Shown: positions 1 to 5,419 of the stretch, piece after piece
Layout of the letters: every line of letters begins with the position of its first letter
How positions within the stretch are numbered: the stretch's first letter is position 1
From: Actinomycetes bacterium
GTDB lineage: Bacteria; Actinomycetota; Acidimicrobiia; Acidimicrobiales; Ilumatobacteraceae
Direction: 5' to 3'
Assembly (NCBI GenBank): GCA_023417265.1
Contig: JAEZFY010000036.1
Span: forward strand, 1-6,515
DNA length: 6,515 nucleotides
Position numbers and translations under genes: made by a program
The notes under the pieces: generated by a model
Database searches by the model: none
What the model was told of the DNA's origin: nothing
The model's input: only the letters and a program-made list of their open reading frames with translations

Positions 1-1
1 T

Positions 2-325
2 CGCAGCATGGACATCCGACCGTCGGACACGGCCCTGGCCACCCAGCTGCACCCGCTCGTGCGCGCCCATCCCGAAACCGGCCGGCTCGGCCTGTTCGGC
101 TGTATCGGGTACATCATCGGGATCGACGGCGTGCCCGACGACGAGGCCCTGCCGCTGCTCGTCGAGTTGCTCGCCTGGCAGACCCGCGACGAGTTCGTGT
201 ACCGGCACGCGTGGGAGCCGGGCATGCTCGTGATGTGGGACAACCGCTCGGTCCTGCACCGTGCGACCGGCGGCTACGAGGGCTACGCCCGCGAACTCCA
301 CCGCACGACCATCGGCGCCGGCTGA
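2..325 (+). CDS. TauD/TfdA-family Fe(II)/2-oxoglutarate dioxygenase, C-terminal part (5' end outside window)
   Basis: The reading frame is open from the first bases of the window, so the gene starts upstream; the ATG at 8 is internal. About 107 C-terminal residues are present. They carry the TauD/TfdA signature: an HPETGR segment early on, then WDNRSVLHRA and a final ARELHRTTI. The His codon at 257-259 should be the distal iron ligand. The Arg codons at 290-292 and 302-304 lie 11 and 15 residues later, the same spacing as His255, Arg266 and Arg270 of E. coli TauD, which bind 2-oxoglutarate and substrate. The proximal His-X-Asp pair must lie upstream. The family hydroxylates small molecules such as taurine, alkyl sulfates or phenoxyacetates, using O2 and 2-oxoglutarate in the cytoplasm. 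The substrate cannot be read from this fragment. It ends 19 bp before the convergent permease gene. Confidence 0.87.
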   Translation, partial: RSMDIRPSDTALATQLHPLVRAHPETGRLGLFGCIGYIIGIDGVPDDEALPLLVELLAWQTRDEFVYRHAWEPGMLVMWDNRSVLHRATGGYEGYARELHRTTIGAG

Positions 326-350
326 CGCCGCCGCGCCAACCGTGTCAGCC
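320..350. terminator. Candidate bidirectional terminator between convergent genes
   Basis: GGCTGAC (320-326) and GTCAGCC (344-350) form a perfect 7-bp inverted repeat around a 17-nt loop. It can be extended inward by a G-T wobble and a C-G pair. Both stop codons (TGA 323-325 on +, TCA 345-347 for the - strand gene) lie inside the stem, because both genes end in GGC-TGA. There is no T tract on either side, so intrinsic termination is only a possibility, and part of the symmetry follows from two identical stop codons facing each other. Confidence 0.4.
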
Positions 351-1226
351 TGGCTCGGGCAACACCTCCGCCGGGGCCAGCGATTCGCGCTGTTGCAGCG
401 CGATCGCGGTGAGCACGAGGGCGATGCCCGCCAACTCGGCGGCTCCCGGCTGTTGGCCGAGGGCGATCCAGCCGACGGCGATCGCGGTGACCGGCAGGGT
501 GGCCAGCAACAGGCTGAATCGGCGCACGGGAATCCGGCGCAGCACGTGCTGATCGATCCCGTACCCGAGCGCGTTCGAGAACACGCCCGTCAGCAGACAC
601 AGCACGAGCAACCCCGTCGACGTCCACACGTGCCCGCTGCCGGGGGCGCCGATCGGCGTCAACACCGCGGTACCGATCGCCAACCCGACCGCCAGCCCGC
701 CGACCCCGGAACGCAGGTTGGCGACGCGCGAGCCGACGACGATGTACAGCGCCCACATCGCCGAGGCGGCGAGGATGAACGCCAGACCGGTCGGGTTGTC
801 GCCGATCTCGAGCCCGCCCAACGTCAGCACCCCGGCGGCGGCCACGCTCACGGCGATCGCGTTGCGGCGGGTGCGGGTGGTCGCCGCGGCGACGGCGATC
901 GGCCCGACGAACTCGATCGCCACACTGCTCCCGAGCGCGAGCCGATCGATGGCGAGGTAGAAGAACAGGTTCATCAACGCCGTGGCGATGCCGAACACGG
1001 CCGCCCCGGCGAGGGCCCGGCGGGTCCACCCCCGGAACCACCCGGGCGACACGGCGATCAGCGCCAGCGTCGCGCCGAGCACGCGCAGCCAGGCGACCGT
1101 GCGCGGCGCCACTTCGTCGAACAACCCGCCCGCGATCGCGGCGCCGGTGTACTGGGCGATCGCCGAGACGACGAACAACGCCTCGGGTGGCAATGCCGCG
1201 AGCGTGGCGCGCGGCGACTTGGTCAC
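345..1226 (-). CDS. EamA/DMT-superfamily permease, RhtA-like (amino-acid or metabolite exporter)
   Basis: A 293-residue, strongly hydrophobic protein with about ten predicted membrane segments, near residues 15-35, 42-60, 71-92, 97-115, 122-139, 146-165, 176-192, 203-221, 236-257 and 262-278. This is the duplicated five-plus-five EamA layout of drug/metabolite transporters. The stretch LALGSSVAIEFVGPIAVA (residues 97-114) is typical of the RhtA branch, whose E. coli member exports threonine and homoserine across the inner membrane. The substrate here is inferred only to be a small metabolite. The start is GTG at 1226, which gives a short basic N-terminus (MTKSPR) before the first helix; no clear Shine-Dalgarno sequence is visible. 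It lies 34 bp behind the aldolase-family gene on the same strand and probably shares its transcript. Five Ala-Ile-Ala tripeptides are all encoded with GCGATCGC palindromes. Confidence 0.87.
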   Translation of the reverse strand: MTKSPRATLAALPPEALFVVSAIAQYTGAAIAGGLFDEVAPRTVAWLRVLGATLALIAVSPGWFRGWTRRALAGAAVFGIATALMNLFFYLAIDRLALGSSVAIEFVGPIAVAAATTRTRRNAIAVSVAAAGVLTLGGLEIGDNPTGLAFILAASAMWALYIVVGSRVANLRSGVGGLAVGLAIGTAVLTPIGAPGSGHVWTSTGLLVLCLLTGVFSNALGYGIDQHVLRRIPVRRFSLLLATLPVTAIAVGWIALGQQPGAAELAGIALVLTAIALQQRESLAPAEVLPEPG

Positions 1227-1260
1227 GGTCGGCGCGCGCGGCGGCGGACGCGGCCGGGGG

Positions 1261-2073
1261 TCAGTCGAACAGGTCGGGGTCGGTGCGGCAGATGTCGTCC
1301 CAGAGCGGCTGGAACTGGAACCACCCGGCGAGGTCGTAGCCGGTCTGCTCGCGGGTGTAGCGGGCGTACTCGGCCGGCATCTCGCGCGGGGTGCCGGCGG
1401 CCATCGCCAGCAACTGGGCCTGGGCCGAGCGCTCGAACGTGATGAACCACCACGCCGCCTCGTCGACCGAGCCGCCGACCGAGAAGTGGCCGTGGTTCTG
1501 GTGGATCGCCAGCTTGGTGGTGGGGAACGCAGCGGCGAACTGGCGGCCGGCCTCGATCTCGAACACGACCGCCCCGCCCTGGTCGGCGATCAGGGTGTGG
1601 TCGTCGTAGAACGCGGCCGCATCCTGGGTGATCGGCGCGAGCGGGATGCCGAGCGAGCTGAACGCCTTGCCGTACACCGAGTGGGCGTGCGCCGCGGCAA
1701 CCACGTCGGGGCGCGCCGCGTGGATCGCCGCGTGGAGCACGAAGGCGGCCCGGTTGACCGGCTGCTCGCCGTACACCACGTCGCCGTCGTGGTTGACCAG
1801 GATCAGGTCGCTGACCTTGATGTGCCGGAAGTTCATCCCGAACGGGTTGACCCAGAACAGTTCCGGGAACTCGGGGTCGCGCACCGTGATGTGCCCGGCG
1901 ACGCCTTCGGAGAAGCCGAGCTTGCCGAAGATCCGCAGCGCTCCGGCGAGCTTCTGCTTGCGGTGCAGGCGCTCCTCCTCGACGGTGGCGAACGTGAGCG
2001 GCAGGCGCAGGTTGGTCTGCTTCGGCGTGAGCGGGACGCCGTCGATGCTGGGGGCCGTGTCGGTGACCGTCAT
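1261..2073 (-). CDS. Class II aldolase/adducin-family protein
   Basis: A 270-residue cytoplasmic protein covering the whole aldolase II/adducin head fold. Visible landmarks are EGVAGHITVRDP (56-67), WVNPFGM (74-80), the metal-binding pair AHAHSVYG (128-135; His129 and His131), ITQDAAAFY (148-156) and the third metal His in HQNHG (His194). Aligned by eye to FucA (SSEWRFHMAAYQSRPD), the catalytic acid Glu73 corresponds to Ala110 in NRAAFVLHAAIHAARPD. The retro-aldol proton-transfer residue therefore seems to be missing although the metal site is kept. This resembles the broad adducin-like subgroup of unknown substrate rather than fuculose or ribulose phosphate aldolases. A lyase or decarboxylase role remains possible. 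ATG at 2073 is chosen because a TAGCCT box sits exactly 6 nt upstream. It probably heads a transcript that includes the RhtA-like permease. Confidence 0.9.
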   Translation of the reverse strand: MTVTDTAPSIDGVPLTPKQTNLRLPLTFATVEEERLHRKQKLAGALRIFGKLGFSEGVAGHITVRDPEFPELFWVNPFGMNFRHIKVSDLILVNHDGDVVYGEQPVNRAAFVLHAAIHAARPDVVAAAHAHSVYGKAFSSLGIPLAPITQDAAAFYDDHTLIADQGGAVVFEIEAGRQFAAAFPTTKLAIHQNHGHFSVGGSVDEAAWWFITFERSAQAQLLAMAAGTPREMPAEYARYTREQTGYDLAGWFQFQPLWDDICRTDPDLFD

Positions 2074-2079
2074 GGCACC

Positions 2080-2085
2080 AGGCTA
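2080..2085 (-). promoter_or_regulatory. -10 box of the aldolase-family gene (likely leaderless)
   Basis: On the minus strand TAGCCT matches TANNNT and is followed by 6 nt (GGTGCC) and the ATG at 2073. Transcription starting 6-7 nt downstream of the box would begin at or next to the start codon. No convincing -35 hexamer is visible. Confidence 0.55.
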
Positions 2086-2105
2086 CGCCGCATGCCTCGG
2101 CGTGC

Positions 2106-2111
2106 TAGACG
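2106..2111 (+). promoter_or_regulatory. Possible -10 box of the RidA-family gene (likely leaderless)
   Basis: TAGACG is followed by 7 nt and the GTG at 2119, the same geometry as the other boxes in this window, but the last base is G instead of T. A GGAG at 2113-2116 is too close to the GTG (2 nt) to be a good ribosome-binding site. A -35 about 17-18 bp upstream would fall on the -10 box of the divergent aldolase gene. Confidence 0.4.
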
Positions 2112-2118
2112 CGGAGCC

Positions 2119-2502
2119 GTGAACACCGAGGTCCGCCCCACCACGATCGCCGCCCCCGCCGCCGCGTACGCCCACGCCGTGGCGGTCGAGCATCCCACCC
2201 GCTGGGTCCACACGTCCGGGGTCGTGCCGGTGGCCCCCGACGGCACGGTGCCCACCGAACTGGCCGCGCAGGCGCGCGCCGTGTGGGCCAACATCACCGA
2301 GATCCTCGCCGCCGCCGAGATGGGCGCAACCGACATCGTCAGCGTCACCACCTACGTCGTCGTCGGCGAGCCGCTGGCCCCGGTGATGGCCGCCCGCGAC
2401 GAGTTCATGGGCGGGCACCTGACGGCGAGCACGCTCGTCACCGTGCCCGCCCTGGCGCAGCCGGCGTGGCGGATGGAGGTCGCCGTCGTCGCCGCCCGCT
2501 GA
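2119..2502 (+). CDS. RidA (YjgF/YER057c/UK114)-family protein lacking the catalytic arginine
   Basis: A 127-residue protein, the usual RidA length. Landmarks are HTSGVVPVAPDG (31-42), the helix around QARAVWANITEILAAAEMG (51-69), the strand DIVSVTTYVV (72-81) and the C-terminal strands ASTLVTVPALAQPAWRMEVAVV. Canonical RidA hydrolyses reactive enamine/imine intermediates in the cytoplasm as a trimer, with Arg105 binding the substrate carboxylate. Aligning this region to E. coli RidA (ARSCVEVARLP) puts Ser104 where Arg105 should be, while Glu120 is kept. It therefore resembles the Rid subfamilies without the arginine, whose activity is unclear, and standard imine deaminase activity should not be assumed. 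GTG at 2119 is preferred over the in-frame ATG at 2092, which would add nine basic residues (MPRRARRGA) and overlap the promoter region. It is divergent from the aldolase gene with 45 bp between starts. Confidence 0.86.
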   Translation: MNTEVRPTTIAAPAAAYAHAVAVEHPTRWVHTSGVVPVAPDGTVPTELAAQARAVWANITEILAAAEMGATDIVSVTTYVVVGEPLAPVMAARDEFMGGHLTASTLVTVPALAQPAWRMEVAVVAAR

Positions 2503-2518
2503 GGGGGCGTCAGCTCAG
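2498..2518. terminator. Weak inverted repeat between convergent RidA and nitroreductase genes
   Basis: GCTGA (2498-2502) pairs with TCAGC (2510-2514) around a 7-nt G-rich loop and contains both stop codons. An alternative pairing is CTGAG (2499-2503) with CTCAG (2514-2518). Five base pairs, three of them fixed by the facing stop codons, is weak support for a terminator. Only 7 bp separate the two genes. Confidence 0.22.
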
Positions 2519-3079
2519 GTGGCGCACGGCCGGCGCGGACCGCTGCGGCGCCTCGACCGTGCGCTCCTGCCAGCCGAGGTAGATCACGCCGACGATCTGG
2601 TCGGTCGGGTCGAACCCGCACACCTCCAGTGCGGCGGCGGAATCGGCGAGCGGCGGGCTGCCCCAGAACGACGCCAGCCCGAGCGCGGTCGCGCCGAGCA
2701 GGAGGTTCTGGATGCCGGCCGCCGCGGCGTAACGGTTCTCGAGGTCGAACAGCGGATTGGCGTGGGCGGCCGAGGCGACCACCAGCACGGTCGGGGTGCG
2801 CGTGTACTTCGTGCGGGTCTTGGCGCGCTTGCCCTCGTCGCCGAACTGGCGGGCCTCCATGTCGTCGGCGAACGCCGCGCCGAGGCGCGCCCGGGCGTCA
2901 CCGGTGAGGGCGGCGAACCGCCACGGCCAGGTCTGCTTGTGGTTCGGGGCCCACGTCGCCAGCGCGCACAGCTGATCGACCAGTTCGGCGGCGACCGGAC
3001 GGGCCGTGTCGACGAACATGTGCGTGCGGCGTGCCCGCACGAGGTCGGAGAAGGCGTCGAAGTCCACGGTGTGAGGCAA
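2510..3079 (-). CDS. YdjA-like nitroreductase-family flavoprotein
   Basis: A 189-residue protein, close to the short NfsB/YdjA-type nitroreductases of about 180-190 residues. Landmarks are ARRTHMF (16-22; Arg17 and Arg18 expected at the FMN phosphate), the YdjA-like APNHKQTWPWRF (44-55), the ENRYAAAAGIQNLLLGA helix (114-130), LASFWGSPP (135-143) and IYLGW near 166-170. The family consists of FMN-dependent NAD(P)H oxidoreductases, usually homodimers, acting on nitroaromatics, quinones or enones in the cytoplasm. The native substrate is not predictable. The proposed start is TTG at 3079, directly after the pirin TGA, so translation is probably coupled. A GTG at 3067 (residue 5) is an equally possible start, and no ATG lies before the first conserved helix. 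It is the last gene of the polymerase-pirin-nitroreductase unit. Confidence 0.88.
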   Translation of the reverse strand: MPHTVDFDAFSDLVRARRTHMFVDTARPVAAELVDQLCALATWAPNHKQTWPWRFAALTGDARARLGAAFADDMEARQFGDEGKRAKTRTKYTRTPTVLVVASAAHANPLFDLENRYAAAAGIQNLLLGATALGLASFWGSPPLADSAAALEVCGFDPTDQIVGVIYLGWQERTVEAPQRSAPAVRHLS

Positions 3080-3793
3080 TCAGGCGGTGGCCCAGATCAC
3101 CACTTCGGTGTCGTCGGAACCGGCCGTGAACGCCAGCGTGGTGTCGCCGACGTCGGTGAGCCGAGCGGCATCCCCCGTGGCGAGCGTGGCGTCGCCGAGC
3201 TGGCCGGCGCCGCGGGCGACGAACACGTGCACGTGAGCGCCGGCGGGAACGTCGACGCGCTTGCCGGCGGCCAGGCGGCCGACCCACATGACGGCGTCAC
3301 GCTGGTGGATCGCGATCGCGCCCGGATGGCCCTGCCCGGACGCCACGGCGACGAGCTCACCGGTGTCGAGCAGCTCCTGCACGTCCTGTTGCTCGTAACC
3401 GGGCGGGATACCGGCCGTATCGGGAAGCACCCACATCTGGAGCAGGTGCACGGGCACCTCCGGGTCGGGGTTGACCTCGCTGTGGCGGATGCCGCTGCCA
3501 GCCGACATGCGCTGGGCCAGGCCGGGATAGATCAGCCCGTAGTTGCCTTCCGAATCGCGGTGTTCGAGCTTGCCCGAGAGCACCCACGTCACGATCTCCA
3601 TGTCGCGGTGGGGATGCATCCCGAAGCCCGTGCCGCCGGCGACCTTGTCGTCGTTGAGCACGAGCAGCAGGCCGTGGCCCTGATTGGCCGGGTCGTAGTG
3701 CGGACCGAAGCTGAACGAGTGATACGAGTCGAGCCAGTCGATCGCGGTGTGGAACCGCGTGTCGGCCTTGCGGATGTCGACGACGGTGGTCAT
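3080..3793 (-). CDS. Pirin-family bicupin protein
   Basis: A 237-residue bicupin. The N-terminus (DIRKADTRFHTAIDW) and HSFSFGPHYDP (25-35) are hallmark pirin segments. The four metal ligands of the N-terminal cupin are all present: His60 and His62 in GMHPHRDMEIVTW, and His104 and Glu106 in GIRHSEVNP, matching His56, His58, His101 and Glu103 of human pirin. Bacterial relatives such as YhhW have quercetinase activity, and others act as redox-sensitive regulators. Which applies here is unknown. ATG at 3793 is chosen because homology begins at once; an upstream GTG at 3841 would add 16 unconserved residues and overlap the polymerase gene. The gene starts 28 bp after the polymerase stop. A TAATGT on the minus strand (3824-3819) could be a weak internal -10. 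Its stop codon abuts the nitroreductase start. Confidence 0.93.
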   Translation of the reverse strand: MTTVVDIRKADTRFHTAIDWLDSYHSFSFGPHYDPANQGHGLLLVLNDDKVAGGTGFGMHPHRDMEIVTWVLSGKLEHRDSEGNYGLIYPGLAQRMSAGSGIRHSEVNPDPEVPVHLLQMWVLPDTAGIPPGYEQQDVQELLDTGELVAVASGQGHPGAIAIHQRDAVMWVGRLAAGKRVDVPAGAHVHVFVARGAGQLGDATLATGDAARLTDVGDTTLAFTAGSDDTEVVIWATA

Positions 3794-3821
3794 ACCGATC
3801 GAAACACTTGCGTCTGCAACA

Positions 3822-4967
3822 TTATTCCTCGACGCACTCACCGGTGCCGGCCCGCTCGTCGTGGCGGGCGCGGCTGGGTTGCACGCGTGGGGCTTCGTTG
3901 GGCATCTTCGGGTACACGGGCGGCCACGGAGCGTCGGGCACGCCGTTGGCGAGATCGTCGGCGAACTGCTCGACGAGCATCGCGATGTCCTGGGGGTGGT
4001 CGTCCATCGCAGCCCACGGGTCGCCGCGCTCGGCGAGCCGAGCCGGCACCGTGCGCACGGTCAACTCCTCGGGGTCGATGTCGAGCAACTCGTCCCACTC
4101 GATCGGCGTGGACACCTGGGCGTCGGGGCGGGCACGCACACCCCACGCGCCGAACACGTTCTTGTGCGGGGCGTTCTGATTGAAGTCGACGAAGACCCTC
4201 CCGTCGCGCAGCTCGCGCCACCACTGGTCGGTGATCAGGTCGGGATGCCGGCGGGCGAGCTCGCGGGCCACACTCACCGACGCCGCCCGCACCTGGAACG
4301 CGTCGTAACCGTCGGCGACCCGCACGTAGATGTGGAGGCCTTTGCTGCCGCTGGTCTTGACGTACGACGTGATGCCGAGCTCGGCGAAGTACACGCGGGC
4401 GTGCAGGGCCGCCTCGCGGATGTCGTCGAAGGTCTGCCCGGGCGATGGGTCGAGGTCGATCCGCAGCTCGTCGCTGGGATGGCTGACGAGCGCCCCGGCG
4501 CCGAGCCAGTCGGCCTGGGTGGCCGCCGGGGTGTCGACGCGCGGTGTGGCGTCGGCCACCCGGTACGGCCACACGTGCAGCCCGAGCACCCCCATGTTGA
4601 CGGCCCACAACACCTCGCCGAGCGAGGCGATCACGAGCGCCCGGCTGGGCGTGCCGTTGACGGTGTGGACGCGTGTGGTGGCCAGCCATTCGGGGGTCGA
4701 GTCGGGGATCCGCTTCTGGAAGAACGACGAGCCGCCGACGCCGTCCGGGTAGCGCTCGAGCAGCACCGGGCGATCGTGAACCCACCGCAGCAACGGCTCG
4801 CCGACGGCGACGTAGTACTCGGCGAGATCGAGCTTGGTGAGCGCGGGCGCGCCGTCGGCGGCGGCCGGGAACATCGGCTTGGCCGGGCTCGTGATCGTCA
4901 CCGTGCGGGCACCGCTGGGCGTATCGACCGTGAACTCCACCGGTTCGCCGTAGTCGCTGCGGCCCAT
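3822..4967 (-). CDS. Stand-alone LigD-type primase-polymerase (AEP superfamily)
   Basis: A 381-residue protein made of the LigD polymerase domain alone. Key features: SPAKPMFP (27-34), LTKLDLAEYY (43-52), ERYPDGVGGSSFFQKRIP (71-88), the catalytic IDLDPSPG (Asp171 and Asp173), the nucleotide-binding TSGSKGLHIYV (205-215; Ser206, Lys209, His212) and VDFNQNAPHKNVFGAW (260-275; third metal Asp261). All three catalytic aspartates are intact. No ligase or nuclease domain and no Ku gene is present in the window. The closest architecture I know is the free-standing PolD/Prim-PolC type of mycobacteria, which fills short DNA gaps and can incorporate ribonucleotides. ATG at 4967 is chosen because a TACGGT box lies exactly 6 nt upstream. 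Extending 35 codons to 5072 would overlap arsC and adds a segment without family features. The last 17 residues form a charged tail. Confidence 0.92.
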   Translation of the reverse strand: MGRSDYGEPVEFTVDTPSGARTVTITSPAKPMFPAAADGAPALTKLDLAEYYVAVGEPLLRWVHDRPVLLERYPDGVGGSSFFQKRIPDSTPEWLATTRVHTVNGTPSRALVIASLGEVLWAVNMGVLGLHVWPYRVADATPRVDTPAATQADWLGAGALVSHPSDELRIDLDPSPGQTFDDIREAALHARVYFAELGITSYVKTSGSKGLHIYVRVADGYDAFQVRAASVSVARELARRHPDLITDQWWRELRDGRVFVDFNQNAPHKNVFGAWGVRARPDAQVSTPIEWDELLDIDPEELTVRTVPARLAERGDPWAAMDDHPQDIAMLVEQFADDLANGVPDAPWPPVYPKMPNEAPRVQPSRARHDERAGTGECVEE

Positions 4968-4973
4968 GTGCGG

Positions 4974-4979
4974 ACCGTA
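4974..4979 (-). promoter_or_regulatory. -10 box of the LigD-type polymerase operon (likely leaderless)
   Basis: On the minus strand TACGGT matches TANNNT and is followed by 6 nt (CCGCAC) and the ATG at 4967. It is a near mirror of the TACCGT box serving arsC in the same 64-bp intergenic region. With 18-bp spacers both -35 regions would overlap around 4996-5003. Confidence 0.55.
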
Positions 4980-5019
4980 CAACGCGCGGACCACCGGGAA
5001 CCGCCAGCGCCGCCCGAGG

Positions 5020-5025
5020 TACCGT
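5020..5025 (+). promoter_or_regulatory. -10 box of arsC (likely leaderless)
   Basis: TACCGT matches TANNNT and is followed by 6 nt (CGCGGG) and the ATG at 5032. A GAGGT at 5016-5020 could alternatively serve as a Shine-Dalgarno sequence, but its 11-nt spacing to the start is long. Confidence 0.52.
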
Positions 5026-5031
5026 CGCGGG

Positions 5032-5385
5032 ATGGCCGCCGTGACGATCTTCCACAACCCCGACTGCAGCACGTCGCGTCACGCGATGGCGACCCTGGCC
5101 GAGCTCGGTGTCGACCACGAGGTGGTGCTGTACCGCAAGACGCCACCCGACGCAGCGGCGCTCGGCGAGATCATCGCCAAGCTCGCCGACCCGCCGACCG
5201 ACCTCGTGCGGCGCGACGCGCTGTTCGTCAAGCTCGGGCTCACCGACGCCGACGTCGCCACCGTCGATCAGGTGGTGGCCACCCTCGTCGAGCACCCGTT
5301 GCTGCTCCAGCGGCCGCTGCTCGTCACGGCCGAGCTAGCATTCATCGGCCGTCCGAAGGACCGCGTCGCCGAACTGCTCGGCTGA
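5032..5385 (+). CDS. arsC: ArsC-type (glutaredoxin-coupled class) arsenate reductase
   Basis: A 117-residue thioredoxin-fold protein of the ArsC/Spx family. It has the FHNPDCSTSR motif with His8 and the catalytic Cys12. Arg60 (DLVRRD), Arg94 (LQRPLL) and Arg107 (FIGRPKD) fall at exactly the residue numbers of the arsenate-binding arginines of plasmid R773 ArsC. The full set favours a true arsenate reductase, which converts arsenate to arsenite in the cytoplasm, over Spx or YffB relatives. The electron donor in an actinobacterium may be mycothiol/mycoredoxin or another thiol instead of glutaredoxin; that is inference. No arsenite pump or ArsR regulator is in the window, so detoxification would need an exporter elsewhere. 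It is divergent from the polymerase gene, and the alpha/beta hydrolase follows 34 bp downstream. ATG at 5032 is set by the motif position and the box upstream. Confidence 0.9.
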   Translation: MAAVTIFHNPDCSTSRHAMATLAELGVDHEVVLYRKTPPDAAALGEIIAKLADPPTDLVRRDALFVKLGLTDADVATVDQVVATLVEHPLLLQRPLLVTAELAFIGRPKDRVAELLG

Positions 5386-5406
5386 ACCCTGGCGGGGCGG
5401 CGTCGG

Positions 5407-5412
5407 TAGGGT
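5407..5412 (+). promoter_or_regulatory. -10 box of the alpha/beta hydrolase gene (likely leaderless)
   Basis: TAGGGT matches TANNNT and is followed by 7 nt (CGGCGCG) and the GTG at 5420, suggesting the hydrolase has its own promoter besides any read-through from arsC. A TGAACC at 5383-5388, with an 18-bp spacer, is a poor -35 candidate. ACCCT (5386-5390) and AGGGT (5408-5412) form a 5-bp inverted repeat overlapping the box. Confidence 0.5.
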
Positions 5413-5419
5413 CGGCGCG

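Noticed and set aside
1227..1260. A possible terminator or regulatory hairpin in the GC-only spacer between the aldolase and permease genes.
   Set aside because: It consists of slippery CG-rich runs that pair in many registers; no defined stem with a T tract is visible, and the two genes are more simply read as one transcript.
400..3319. Six GCGATCGC octamers (HIP1-like palindromes), five in the permease gene (400, 478, 853, 1132, 1156) and one in pirin (3312).
   Set aside because: All five copies in the permease encode Ala-Ile-Ala in membrane helices with the GCG-ATC-GC codons favoured in this genome, so protein composition and codon bias explain the cluster without a repeat function.
3794..3841. 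An upstream GTG start for pirin that would overlap the polymerase stop.
   Set aside because: The added 16 residues do not resemble pirin N-termini, while the ATG at 3793 starts right at the conserved region.
4968..5072. A 35-residue N-terminal extension of the LigD-type polymerase starting near 5072.
   Set aside because: It would overlap the start of arsC, has no family similarity that I recognise, and bypasses the TACGGT-N6-ATG arrangement at 4967.
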